DNA of 64,000 nt from an uncultured Flavobacteriales bacterium (lineage in GTDB: Bacteria > Bacteroidota > Bacteroidia > Flavobacteriales > Crocinitomicaceae). The stretch covers positions 124,001 through 188,000 of the forward strand of contig CAMLRS010000003.1 in assembly GCA_946482515.1 (NCBI GenBank), in the 5' to 3' direction. Below, piece after piece: positions 33,994 through 42,731 of the stretch. The translations under genes were made by a program, and so were the position numbers. The notes under the pieces are model-generated. The model did not search any database. It was not told the origin of the DNA and was given only the letters and a program-made list of their open reading frames with translations. Numbering within the stretch: position 1 is the first letter of the stretch; each line of letters opens with the position of its first letter.

Positions 33994-36840
33994 ATGAGCC
34001 TGTTCAGTTTACAGTCCCGTATCGTTTTGCCTTTAGCGGCCGCCCTGGCCGTTCTTGCCATTGCTTCCTGTAAGCTGAGATCGACGTATGCGGTTCCGGA
34101 AGGCAAACACCTCCTGAAAAAGAACAAATTAGAGGTGAAAGGCGATAACATGGACAAGTCCTCCATGGAGAAAGTGATTCGCCAGCAACCCAACCTGAGC
34201 ACGCTTGGTGTCAAATCCCGTTTGATTGTCTATAACATGGTCGACTCGGCGAAAGTGGAGAAGACACGTATGAAAAAGGCCGCCAAGCTGCGCCGGAAGA
34301 ACGACAAGCGTCGACAAAGGGAAATCCGCGTCAATACACGCCGGCGTGATCGCGCCATCCGTCGCGGGAAAGAGACCTATTTTTACCGCACGATCGAGCT
34401 GAAGGACACGCTCAGTCCTAAGATCTCCTTGCGCGAACGAATGAAATACCGATTTGGGGAAGCGCCCGTCATTGTAGACACCTTCCTCTTTGAGAAATCC
34501 AAGGAGCAGCTCAGCATCTACCTGCACAAAAAAGGGTATTTCTACGATACCGTTACCGGCTACCTGGATACGGTGCGTCGCAAGAAGATCGTTGCCCATT
34601 TCAAGGTCATCACCGGTCCGCGTTATTACATCGATTCGGTCTACCTGATTACGGATAACAGCTCTGTCAGAAGCTCGTATGTGAATTATATCCGGAAAGA
34701 ACAGGGCGACAGTCCGCTCAATGAGCCGTTTTACAAACACCTCGTCAAAGGAGAATCGCTGAATGTGCCGTTCGATCAGGATGTGCTGGCCGATTACAAG
34801 AACAGGATAGCGCAGTACATGCGCAACGACGCGTATTACGGTTTCAGTCCAACACACGTGAAGTTCCGGGCCGATACCAACAAGACGACCATGAAAGTGA
34901 AGCTCGGCATCGAATTCACTGACCGCTTCATCCGTTCGGAAGAAAATCCGGATGAGGTCGTTGCCAAACGCCACGCGCCGACTTATGTGGAAGAGGTGTA
35001 TTTCCACATTGCCGATACGTCGATGTACCTGGGGAATTTCCGCGCTACAATGGATGACCTGCAGCTGGAGATGAAGAAGGACAACTTCCTGCAAACGATC
35101 GATACACTGGTGTATGATGACCTGATGAAAAAAGTGTCATTGCCCGATTCTCTGAAGAAAAAGTATAAACAGACGTATTACAAGAGCACCGTAGAAAGAA
35201 ATATCTTCGGTCAGCCGAAAGATTCCATCGCGCAGGATAAATTCCGGATCGCTACGTTCCTGTTCAACGGAAAAGCCGTACAGCGCCACGGAAGAGATAC
35301 GCTGATCATGTTCGTAAAACCCGGACTGATAGAAGCCCAGAATTACCTCGAAAACGAGAACTATTACAAGGAATATTACCTCGATCGTTCCTATAACCGT
35401 TTGCAGCAGCTGGGCATTTTCGCCATTATCAAGCCGGTGATCGAAGAAATACCGGGGAATAAGATCATTGTGCATTACTACCTCGTGCCGGCCAAGAAAC
35501 AAAGCTACAGCTTCGAGCCGCGCTTCACGAACTCGAACGGTTTCCTCGGGGTTTCAGCTTCGGTGAATTACACCAACAAAAACCTGTTCCGATCGGGCTG
35601 GAACACAACCGTTTCCATGAGCGGCGGTTTCGAATCCCAGCCACCGGTATTTGCCACAACACTGGATGGTGCGCAAATACAGCAGACGGGAAGAAGCTTC
35701 AACACCTTTGAATTCGGTCCTACGCTCAAATTCGACCTTCCGGGTCTGTTTCCTGTAAACGTAGCCAAGCTCGATAAACGCCAGCGACCTCGTACCATCC
35801 TTTCGGCAGCCTACAACTTCCAGCAGCGCCCGGATTTTTCCCGCAGCGTCTTCCAGCTGAATTACCTTTGGAAATTCTATGTCGGCAAAACACAGATCTT
35901 CTCGGTCGGTTTGCCGGGAGCTTCCGTGATCAAATTCGTAGCTCTGAAGAAAACACCTGAGTTCGAAACGCGTATCAATGCCCTGAACGACCTGTTTCTC
36001 CGGAACGCCTATAGCGATCAGTTCATCTGGGAAGATCTGAAGTTCGCATTCGATTACGATAACATCAACGCCGACGATAAGAAACCACGCCTCCGTGTGA
36101 CTTCCAACACGACGATCAACATAGCAGGAAACCTGCTGTATTATGGCTTCAGAAAGCTACAGGCGCAGGACTCGATGGGCCATTACCAATTGTTCGGAGT
36201 ACCGTATTCCCAGTTCGCGTTGATTGATTTCAAGCTTACCTCTTATTATGACGTAAATCGCAGGCACACACTCGCTGGTCGTATCATGTTAGGTATAGGC
36301 TCACCGTATAAAAACACCGTTACCTCGCTTCCATACGATTATTCGTTCTATGCCGGCGGTGCCAACGATAACCGTGGTTGGGTGGCGCGCTCACTGGGGC
36401 CGGGTTCTTACAAATACTACCTGGATACCTTACGTACTGCGACACAAATCGGTGATGTGCGTTTCGGTGGCTCGCTCGAATACCGCCTGGCAAAAGGCAA
36501 GCTGATCCAGAGCGCCGTTTTCTTAGATGTGGGCAACATCTGGACAATCAAAGACGATCCGAACCGTCAGGGCGGAAAGCTCTCTAAAAATGTACCCAGA
36601 GAGCTTGGTCTGGCTGTTGGATACGGTATCCGCCTCGACTTCAGCTTCTTCATTTTCCGACTCGATGCGGGCCTTCCGCTCACCAATCCGGCTTTGCCTG
36701 ACGGATCACGCTGGATTTTCCAGTCGCGCGATGCCTATAACCTGGAAATAGCCAACTCCGGCATGTCGGCTGAACAGATCAAAAAGATCCCACCGCCATT
36801 CGGACTGCACTTCCACATCGGTATCGGTCTGCCATTCTAA
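33994..36840 (+). CDS. tamL: TamA-like outer-membrane assembly lipoprotein (TamL)
   Basis: A 948-residue BamA/TamA-superfamily protein with a lipoprotein signal (lipobox AIASC, Cys26), the feature that sets Bacteroidota TamL apart from TamA. POTRA-type segments occupy roughly 35-500, and the C-terminal half is the 16-strand barrel (SYSFEPRFTNSNGFLGVSAS, LVWLLD-type strands, and a final strand FHFIGIGLPF-like). Residues 90-126 form a remarkably basic segment with about 20 Lys/Arg (KLRRKNDKRRQREIR, TRRRDRAIRRGK). The protein would help insert outer-membrane proteins, with TamB as partner; tamB is not in the window. I chose the ATG at 33994 at the signal peptide. Confidence 0.9.
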   Translation: MSLFSLQSRIVLPLAAALAVLAIASCKLRSTYAVPEGKHLLKKNKLEVKGDNMDKSSMEKVIRQQPNLSTLGVKSRLIVYNMVDSAKVEKTRMKKAAKLRRKNDKRRQREIRVNTRRRDRAIRRGKETYFYRTIELKDTLSPKISLRERMKYRFGEAPVIVDTFLFEKSKEQLSIYLHKKGYFYDTVTGYLDTVRRKKIVAHFKVITGPRYYIDSVYLITDNSSVRSSYVNYIRKEQGDSPLNEPFYKHLVKGESLNVPFDQDVLADYKNRIAQYMRNDAYYGFSPTHVKFRADTNKTTMKVKLGIEFTDRFIRSEENPDEVVAKRHAPTYVEEVYFHIADTSMYLGNFRATMDDLQLEMKKDNFLQTIDTLVYDDLMKKVSLPDSLKKKYKQTYYKSTVERNIFGQPKDSIAQDKFRIATFLFNGKAVQRHGRDTLIMFVKPGLIEAQNYLENENYYKEYYLDRSYNRLQQLGIFAIIKPVIEEIPGNKIIVHYYLVPAKKQSYSFEPRFTNSNGFLGVSASVNYTNKNLFRSGWNTTVSMSGGFESQPPVFATTLDGAQIQQTGRSFNTFEFGPTLKFDLPGLFPVNVAKLDKRQRPRTILSAAYNFQQRPDFSRSVFQLNYLWKFYVGKTQIFSVGLPGASVIKFVALKKTPEFETRINALNDLFLRNAYSDQFIWEDLKFAFDYDNINADDKKPRLRVTSNTTINIAGNLLYYGFRKLQAQDSMGHYQLFGVPYSQFALIDFKLTSYYDVNRRHTLAGRIMLGIGSPYKNTVTSLPYDYSFYAGGANDNRGWVARSLGPGSYKYYLDTLRTATQIGDVRFGGSLEYRLAKGKLIQSAVFLDVGNIWTIKDDPNRQGGKLSKNVPRELGLAVGYGIRLDFSFFIFRLDAGLPLTNPALPDGSRWIFQSRDAYNLEIANSGMSAEQIKKIPPPFGLHFHIGIGLPF

Positions 36841-36842
36841 TC

Positions 36843-36935
36843 CATTCAAATGCATCATTCACAAGGCAGAATTCAGAAATCATAATTGGGTTCGAAGCCT
36901 CATTATGCATTGTGAATTCTGAATTATGCATTGTC
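36843..36935. repeat. Family D palindromic copy
   Basis: The gap after tamL contains AATGCATCATTCACAAGGCAGAATTC and, about 40 bp on, its imperfect inversion made of ATGCATTGTGAATTC and TGAATTATGCATTGT. It can fold into a long hairpin and may end the tamL transcript. Confidence 0.65.
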
Positions 36936-36962
36936 GAACTACGGTTGAAATAATTATCTTTA
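36931..36962 (+). promoter_or_regulatory. Promoter of the fba-accD unit
   Basis: TTG at 36931-36933, a 21-bp spacer and TATCTTTA at 36955-36962 (one mismatch from TAnnTTTG), 22 bp upstream of the fba start. The TTG is supplied by the end of the family D repeat. Confidence 0.55.
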
Positions 36963-36984
36963 CAGCCCAAAACTAAAAGTACAT

Positions 36985-38052
36985 ATGGCACATCAGATCA
37001 AGCCGGGAGTAGCAACCGGTGACGAAGTTCAGGCAATCTTTCAGTACGCAAAAGAAAAAGGGTTTGCCCTTCCTGCAGTCAACGTTACCAGCTCCAGTAC
37101 GGTAAATGCCGTGATGGAAACAGCTGCGAAAGTCAACGCTCCTGTGATCATTCAGTTCTCCAACGGCGGCGCTCACTACTTTGCCGGAAAAGGCCTTTCC
37201 AACGCAAACGAGCGTGCTGCAATTGCCGGTGGAATCGCTGGTGCAAAGCATATCCATACGCTGGCTGAACAATACGGTGCAACTGTCATTCTGCATACCG
37301 ACCACTGCGCAAAAAACCTCCTGCCATGGCTCGATGGTCTCCTCGCTGCAGGTGAAGAATTTTATAAGCAAACCGGGAAACCGCTCTACAGCTCCCACAT
37401 GATCGATCTTTCCGAAGAGCCGTTGGAGGAAAACATCGAGATCTGCAAAGAATACCTCGCTCGCATGAGCAAAATCGGTATGACGCTGGAGATCGAGCTG
37501 GGAATTACCGGTGGAGAAGAAGATGGTGTTGACAACACAGATGTTGACAGCTCCAAGCTCTATACACAGCCGGAAGAAGTCGCTTATGCTTACAGCGAAT
37601 TGATGAAAGTAAGCCCGCGTTTCACCGTAGCAGCAGCTTTCGGAAACGTACACGGCGTATACAAGCCGGGGAATGTGAAGCTCACGCCGAAAATCCTCAA
37701 AAACTCCCAGGAATACGTACAACAGCAATTCAATACCGGAAACAACCCTGTTGATTTCGTTTTCCACGGCGGTTCCGGCTCTTCTCTCGAAGAAATCCGC
37801 GAAGCGATTGGTTACGGCGTTGTGAAAATGAACATCGATACCGACCTGCAATTTGCCTTTACAGAAGGAATCCGAGATTACATCATCAGCAAAGTCGATT
37901 ACCTGAAAACACAAATCGGCAGCCCTGACGGGCCGGATTCACCCAACAAGAAACATTATGATCCACGCAAATGGATGCGCGAAGGCGAGCTGACATTTAT
38001 CAAGCGCCTCGAACAGGCATTTGCCGATCTGAATAATATCAACACCTTATAA
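36985..38052 (+). CDS. fba: Class II fructose-bisphosphate aldolase
   Basis: A 355-residue zinc aldolase of glycolysis and gluconeogenesis. Motifs are [20 protein letters not shown] (start of barrel), [10 protein letters not shown] (zinc His and catalytic Asp), [35 protein letters not shown] (zinc His) and VFHGGSGSS plus [12 protein letters not shown] (phosphate binding). Length matches the FbaA (class IIa) type. It has its own promoter and is followed one base later by accD. Confidence 0.96.
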   Translation: MAHQIKPGVATGDEVQAIFQYAKEKGFALPAVNVTSSSTVNAVMETAAKVNAPVIIQFSNGGAHYFAGKGLSNANERAAIAGGIAGAKHIHTLAEQYGATVILHTDHCAKNLLPWLDGLLAAGEEFYKQTGKPLYSSHMIDLSEEPLEENIEICKEYLARMSKIGMTLEIELGITGGEEDGVDNTDVDSSKLYTQPEEVAYAYSELMKVSPRFTVAAAFGNVHGVYKPGNVKLTPKILKNSQEYVQQQFNTGNNPVDFVFHGGSGSSLEEIREAIGYGVVKMNIDTDLQFAFTEGIRDYIISKVDYLKTQIGSPDGPDSPNKKHYDPRKWMREGELTFIKRLEQAFADLNNINTL

Positions 38053-38053
38053 C

Positions 38054-38899
38054 ATGAGCTGGTTTAAACGTATCAAGGAAGGAATTACCACTTCCACGAA
38101 AGACAAAAAAGAAACACCGGAAGGCTTGTGGAACAAGTGCTCCCGTTGTAAAACCCTGTTTACGGCCGAAGACCTAGCATTGAACTACTGGGTATGCAAC
38201 CGCTGCTCCAACCACGAGCGCATCGGTTCGGAACAATACTTCCAGATTTTGTTCGATGAAGGCGAATACACCGAGCTGAATGTCAACATGACCTCCGGTG
38301 ACCCGTTGAAATTCGTCGACACGAAAAAATACACCGATCGTATCAAAGCGACCCAAAAATCCAGCGGACTGAAAGACGCTATCCGCACGGCTTATGGTAA
38401 GCTCGATGGTGAGAATTTTGTAATTGCAGCAATGGATTTCTCCTTCGTAGGTGGTTCCATGGGATCCGTAATGGGAGAGAAGATCGCCCGCGCTATCGAC
38501 AAAGCGATCGAGCTGAAAGCCCCATTCATGATCATTTCCAAATCAGGAGGTGCGCGTATGATGGAAGCCGGTTTCTCGCTCATGCAAATGGCGAAAGTTT
38601 CCGGTAAGCTCGGACAGCTGGCTGAACAGCAATTGCCGTATATTTCATTCCTGACCGATCCGACGACAGGGGGTGTAACCGCTTCGTTTGCCATGCTGGG
38701 CGATATCAATATCGCCGAGCCGGAAGCACTCATCGGTTTTGCCGGTCCGCGCGTTGTAAAAGAAACAATCGGCCGCGACCTTCCGGACGGATTCCAGACA
38801 TCGGAATTCGTATTGGAACACGGCTTCCTGGACTACATTGTAAACAGGACCGAGCTGAAAGAAAAGCTCGGACATTCCCTGAAATTATTCCGCAGCTAA
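38054..38899 (+). CDS. accD: Acetyl-CoA carboxylase carboxyltransferase subunit beta
   Basis: A 281-residue protein. The zinc ribbon near the N terminus has two CxxC pairs (KCSRCKTLF and [10 protein letters not shown]). The crotonase-fold carboxyltransferase domain follows, with [57 protein letters not shown] and [13 protein letters not shown]. With AccA it transfers the carboxyl group from biotin to acetyl-CoA, giving malonyl-CoA for fatty-acid synthesis. The start one base after fba suggests joint translation, and a strong terminator follows. Confidence 0.97.
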   Translation: MSWFKRIKEGITTSTKDKKETPEGLWNKCSRCKTLFTAEDLALNYWVCNRCSNHERIGSEQYFQILFDEGEYTELNVNMTSGDPLKFVDTKKYTDRIKATQKSSGLKDAIRTAYGKLDGENFVIAAMDFSFVGGSMGSVMGEKIARAIDKAIELKAPFMIISKSGGARMMEAGFSLMQMAKVSGKLGQLAEQQLPYISFLTDPTTGGVTASFAMLGDINIAEPEALIGFAGPRVVKETIGRDLPDGFQTSEFVLEHGFLDYIVNRTELKEKLGHSLKLFRS

Positions 38900-38907
38900 A
38901 AAATACG

Positions 38908-38942
38908 ATCCCGTCCGTCAGCCGACCGACGGGATTTTTTTT
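38908..38942 (+). terminator. Intrinsic terminator after accD
   Basis: ATCCCGTC (38908-38915) pairs perfectly with GACGGGAT (38928-38935), then eight Ts. The T run ends just four bases before the start codon of the hutD-like gene. Confidence 0.92.
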
Positions 38943-38945
38943 ACC

Positions 38946-39488
38946 ATGACACTGAAGCGCGCATCCGCATTGACCACTTCGCAATGGAGTGGGGGCACAA
39001 CGACCGAGCTGGCTATTTTTCCGGCTGGATCATCCTACGCTGCCCGCGATTTCGACTGGCGGATCAGTACAGCCACCGTTGAAACAGCAGAATCGGAATT
39101 CACCCATCTTTCGGGTTATCACCGCTTGTTAATGGTGTTGGAAGGCGGATTGCAACTATTGCACGATACCGGAACCGAACAGCTCTATACCCGCCTGAAA
39201 CCTTTGGAGCATTCCCACTTTGATGGCGATTGGAAAACCACTGGCTTTGGAACAGTGAGGGATTTCAACGTTATGTTCCGTTACGGTAAAACAGCGACTC
39301 TCGAAGTCAAAACGGAATCATTTACCCTCCAAAATGCAGGAACAACGGTACTGTATTGCCTGAATGGCGCAGCTGTGATCCATGAACAAACACTGCAGGC
39401 CGGAGATGTGTACGAGCTCGACCAGCCGGATGAAAGTACCGTCACACCGGCCGGTCACATGCAGCTCATCGTTGTCCATATAGCCTGA
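38946..39488 (+). CDS. HutD family protein
   Basis: A 180-residue cupin-like protein: SQWSGGTTTELAIFPAGSSY, FDWRISTATVETAESEFTHL, GYHRLLMVLEGGLQLLHD and FNVMFRYG follow the HutD/Ves pattern. HutD members stand in histidine-utilisation loci or respond to cold and environment; no hut genes are nearby. The start codon stands directly after the T run of the accD terminator, so no room remains for a normal ribosome-binding region or promoter. Expression may depend on read-through. Confidence 0.82.
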   Translation: MTLKRASALTTSQWSGGTTTELAIFPAGSSYAARDFDWRISTATVETAESEFTHLSGYHRLLMVLEGGLQLLHDTGTEQLYTRLKPLEHSHFDGDWKTTGFGTVRDFNVMFRYGKTATLEVKTESFTLQNAGTTVLYCLNGAAVIHEQTLQAGDVYELDQPDESTVTPAGHMQLIVVHIA

Positions 39489-39543
39489 AAATGGCTTGTA
39501 CTCCGCAGCATTGTTCGCTGCTAGCGCGTAAATATTCATTTTT

Positions 39544-39561
39544 AAAAGCGAATGCTTTTTT
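39544..39561 (+). terminator. Weak hairpin with T run after the hutD-like gene
   Basis: AAAAGC, GAAT, GCTTTT followed by TT: a short, AT-rich stem. It might end the preceding transcript, and TATTTTCG at 39590-39597 just beyond it could be the -7 box of the next gene. Confidence 0.35.
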
Positions 39562-39611
39562 CAGGCCGACGGGATCGAAAAAGAACAGCTATTTTCGATA
39601 CTGCAATACCT

Positions 39612-40544
39612 ATGGCAATGTTTAAAGCGCTATTATTCATACCTGTTTTGCTATTGACCCTAACTGTTTTTGCCGCTTCGCCAGTCAAAGACACTTTGAA
39701 TCGTCTGAATGACAAGGGCCAGCGTATCGGCTGGTGGGTTTTGAACAAAGACAACAGGCCAGTAGCTCACGGAGAGCTCAAAGCTAAAGAAGGTCGTTAT
39801 ATCAACGGGCGCAAGTTTGGCGCGTGGATCAACTATTACGAAGATGGCGTTACCCCTCGATTGATTGGCGAATATGCCGATAACCGCCCGTCCGGAGCCT
39901 ATTTCCGGTTCGATCGCAAAGGTAAAATGAAACAGGCCAGCTGTGTTCCTTCAAAGATCAGGGTATCGCAGTTCATCGAAACATCCAACACCTTATTTTC
40001 CTGCAAAATGTTCTTCGAAAGCCGCGAAGCCGTGGCCGGACAAGTGTTTTTTACACGCAAGATCTTCAATAACAAAAACGTAGCCGTGCGCTTCTGGCTG
40101 GAATCAGCTGTGAAGATCGAATCCAATGAATTTACGACCGTTGATTATGATTGGCTGGACGTCAATTACAACCGATTGTTGCTCAACTACCTGCTCATCC
40201 GCACTCCGAAAAAAGAACTCCCACAGGCTGCCATTCCGCAGGAAATCGCCGAGCAGATGACAAGACAGGAGGCGCACCAGGAAACCGCAGAAGAGCGTGA
40301 AGCACGTGAAAAGCATTACTACTATCCGCCAGTTGTCCGGAATCCGCGGGTAGCTAAAGGTTTGGACTTTAAACCGAACGGAATGAACAAATTGTATTCC
40401 GATCAATCCGAAATCTGGATCGACGGCTACTTTAAAAACGGTCGACTGCTCGATGGTAAAGTCTTTGTCTACGACAGGGATGGTATTTTGCTGAAAGTTC
40501 GCGTCTACAAAGATGGTGTCTATAAAACCGATGGTGTTCTTTAA
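39612..40544 (+). CDS. Exported protein with MORN-like repeats
   Basis: A 310-residue protein with signal peptide MAMFKALLFIPVLLLTLTVFA (a second start two codons on is equally possible). The mature N terminus has two MORN-variant units (RIGWWVLNKDNRPVAHGEL, KEGRYINGRKFGAWINYYED, EYADNRPSGAYFRFDRKG). The middle is unrecognised, with a charged stretch (EAHQETAEEREAREK), and the end is again MORN-like (YFKNGRLLDGKVFVYDRDG). MORN-2 repeats are abundant in Bacteroidota exported proteins; no function is known. Confidence 0.78.
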   Translation: MAMFKALLFIPVLLLTLTVFAASPVKDTLNRLNDKGQRIGWWVLNKDNRPVAHGELKAKEGRYINGRKFGAWINYYEDGVTPRLIGEYADNRPSGAYFRFDRKGKMKQASCVPSKIRVSQFIETSNTLFSCKMFFESREAVAGQVFFTRKIFNNKNVAVRFWLESAVKIESNEFTTVDYDWLDVNYNRLLLNYLLIRTPKKELPQAAIPQEIAEQMTRQEAHQETAEEREAREKHYYYPPVVRNPRVAKGLDFKPNGMNKLYSDQSEIWIDGYFKNGRLLDGKVFVYDRDGILLKVRVYKDGVYKTDGVL

Positions 40545-40577
40545 CCACCTGATTGGTAATACATAGCCAATAAATCA

Positions 40578-40622
40578 TCCGTTGCACTATTTTACACCAA
40601 AATCGTTACAGTAATGCAACTA
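40578..40622. other. Inverted repeat in the gap before the T9SS type-B gene
   Basis: GTTGCA at 40578-40583 and TGCAAC at 40616-40621 frame an A/T-rich segment with further partial pairing. No T run follows. It may be a weak terminator or a regulatory site 50 bp upstream of the gene. Confidence 0.3.
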
Positions 40623-40669
40623 GTTGTTCTGTTTTGACGTATATTGTTCAGCTATATACTCGAACTCCA

Positions 40670-42466
40670 ATGAAAAAACTCTTTTACTTATCCTTAACAC
40701 TGTTCTTTCTCCTCCTGGGAACATCTGCTGCCAAAGCCACCCATATTGTTGGTGGTGAGGTCTACTACGATTCGCTGGGAGGCGGACGATACAAAATCAC
40801 CATCGAAGTTTTCCGCGACTGCGGTCCGCTTTCTTCCGGCTTCGACCTCTTTCTTGAATATACGATTTTCACCGATGATGGAACACAGTGGTCAACCCGT
40901 ACAGTGGAGCCTTCCATCATTACGCAGCTTCCGGTTATTTACGACGATCCTTGTGTAACGCCGCCGGATGATATCTGTATCGAACGCGCGATTTACATCG
41001 ATACTGTGATCCTTCCGTTCGACCCTTTCCAGCCAACAGGTTACCATATTTCCTACCAACGCTGCTGCTGGGCGAATAATATTACCAACCTCGTTGACCC
41101 TGCCGAAAATGGTATTACACTGACGGATCATGTTACCAGCCCTGATCTGGTGACCGAGCGCAACCAAAGCGCCCGTTTCAACAACTACCCGCAGCTGGTT
41201 CTTTGTGCGAACAATTCCATCACATTCGACCATTCGGCTACCGATCCCGACGGCGATTCCCTGGCGTATGAAATGATTACACCATGGCTGGGAGGCGATC
41301 AGCTGAACAGTATTCCCAATCCTGAAACGCCACCTCCTTATACGCCATCTGTATGGGAAGTTGGTTTCTCCGGTGCACAGCCATTCGGTCCGGGCTCTTC
41401 CGTAACCATTGATGCTGTAACTGGAGAGATGGTCTTCAGCCCGGATATGATTGGAACGTATGTAGCCGGTGTGGCCGTGAAAGAATACCGCAATGGTGTG
41501 CTCATCAACACGAAGATCCGCACGTTCGGTTACCGTGTGGTGGATTGCGACCAGGAAGTTCCGCTCGAAATCGAAACGTTTGTAAACGACCAACCGGTAG
41601 GAGCCAGCGGAAACGTACTGATCGAAGACTGCGGTGTAGCCGGATTCGAGATCACGCGTACTGATACAACAACCAACCTGGTGATGCAAATGATCACTTC
41701 CGGAACAGCTATCAACGGCGATGACTACACGGCGATCGACGACACGCTGATCATTCCGCACGGAGTGTTCACCGATACGATCCTGATCGCTGCTTTCCTT
41801 GATAATGTGACAGAAGGAGACGAAACAGTCGAGCTGCAGCTGGTTATTAAAAACCCTTGCGCCGACGAATACGACACCACTTCCATTTTGCTGACGATCG
41901 TTGATTACACCAACATGAGCATTACGCATACCGATTCGGCGAATATTTGTGCCGATTTCGGTGAAATAACACCCATCAGCTGTAGTGTGAGTAACGGTGT
42001 GCCACCGTATAGTTATTACTGGCAGCCGGTCAATATGCCTAGCAATGATACTGTTTATATCACACCGGGAATGGTTGTGCCTAACGTGAACAACTTCAAT
42101 GTAACGGTAACCGACGAATGTGGAAAAACCATTCAAAGTGATCTGATACAGGTCTACAATCAATGTCCGCTTACGGTGCCGAATGTCATGACGACCAACA
42201 ACGATGGTATCAATGACTTCCTCGTAATCACCAACCTCGAAGATTTTGACCGTGTAGGCTTGAAGATCTTCAACCGCTGGGGAAATATCATTTACGAGAA
42301 CGATGCTTACAAGAACGACTGGAAAGGTACCGATTCAGACGGCAATCAGCTCGAAGAAGGCGTTTATTTCTACATGGTAACTCCTGAAAGCGAGAAATAC
42401 AATTACGACGACAACGAGAAATCGAAATTCACCGCACACGGTTACGTCCAGATCTTTGTAGACTAA
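40670..42466 (+). CDS. Gliding-motility-type surface protein with T9SS type B sorting domain
   Basis: A 598-residue protein. Signal peptide MKKLFYLSLTLFFLLLGTSA, then a conserved Bacteroidota N-terminal region (ATHIVGGEVYYDSLGGGRYK). A Calx-beta-like segment follows (GTAINGDDYTAIDDTL, DNVTEGDETVELQLVI), then a PKD-like unit (GVPPYSYYWQPV). The C-terminal ~90 residues are the CHU_C/gliding-associated domain: VPNVMTTNNDGINDFLVI, VGLKIFNRWGNIIYEN, GVYFYMV. That domain is the T9SS type B signal and usually leads to export without lipid anchoring. I chose the ATG at 40670 at the signal peptide. Confidence 0.9.
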   Translation: MKKLFYLSLTLFFLLLGTSAAKATHIVGGEVYYDSLGGGRYKITIEVFRDCGPLSSGFDLFLEYTIFTDDGTQWSTRTVEPSIITQLPVIYDDPCVTPPDDICIERAIYIDTVILPFDPFQPTGYHISYQRCCWANNITNLVDPAENGITLTDHVTSPDLVTERNQSARFNNYPQLVLCANNSITFDHSATDPDGDSLAYEMITPWLGGDQLNSIPNPETPPPYTPSVWEVGFSGAQPFGPGSSVTIDAVTGEMVFSPDMIGTYVAGVAVKEYRNGVLINTKIRTFGYRVVDCDQEVPLEIETFVNDQPVGASGNVLIEDCGVAGFEITRTDTTTNLVMQMITSGTAINGDDYTAIDDTLIIPHGVFTDTILIAAFLDNVTEGDETVELQLVIKNPCADEYDTTSILLTIVDYTNMSITHTDSANICADFGEITPISCSVSNGVPPYSYYWQPVNMPSNDTVYITPGMVVPNVNNFNVTVTDECGKTIQSDLIQVYNQCPLTVPNVMTTNNDGINDFLVITNLEDFDRVGLKIFNRWGNIIYENDAYKNDWKGTDSDGNQLEEGVYFYMVTPESEKYNYDDNEKSKFTAHGYVQIFVD

Positions 42467-42488
42467 AGAATCGTGATATGAAATACTG

Positions 42489-42515
42489 GCCTCTTCGGAA
42501 ACGGAGAGGCTTTTT
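42489..42515 (+). terminator. Intrinsic terminator with GAAA tetraloop
   Basis: GCCTCTTCG, GAAA, CGGAGAGGC: a 9-bp stem with one G-T pair, closed by a GNRA loop and followed by TTTTTCATTTC. Confidence 0.92.
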
Positions 42516-42731
42516 CATTTCTTCACTCTCACATTCACATTCGTTCTCCCCAATATCAGTTTGACAAGAAGAAGATCAGAGATGAATTCCGGCACTTTCC
42601 AGAGCAGGAAAATACCTATTGTCAATCAATGGCTGGAAGTCTCAGTAAATTAAGATAGGATGAATTCAATAAAGACCTGAGTACTTATGACTGAAAGATC
42701 GTTGACTGAGGACTGGTGACCGAAAGACCGC
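42516..42731. other. Gap with low-complexity words
   Basis: Contains CACATTCACATTC (42531-42543) and, near the right end, repeated phrases such as GACTGAAAGATCG, GACTGAGGACTG and GACCGAAAGACCG (42690-42729). No coding frame or clear hairpin. The right end overlaps the tail of the acyltransferase gene region. Confidence 0.4.

Noticed and set aside
40892..42163. Open frame of 423 codons opposite the T9SS type-B protein
   Set aside because: The plus-strand gene has signal peptide and sorting domain; the antisense product has no domain features.
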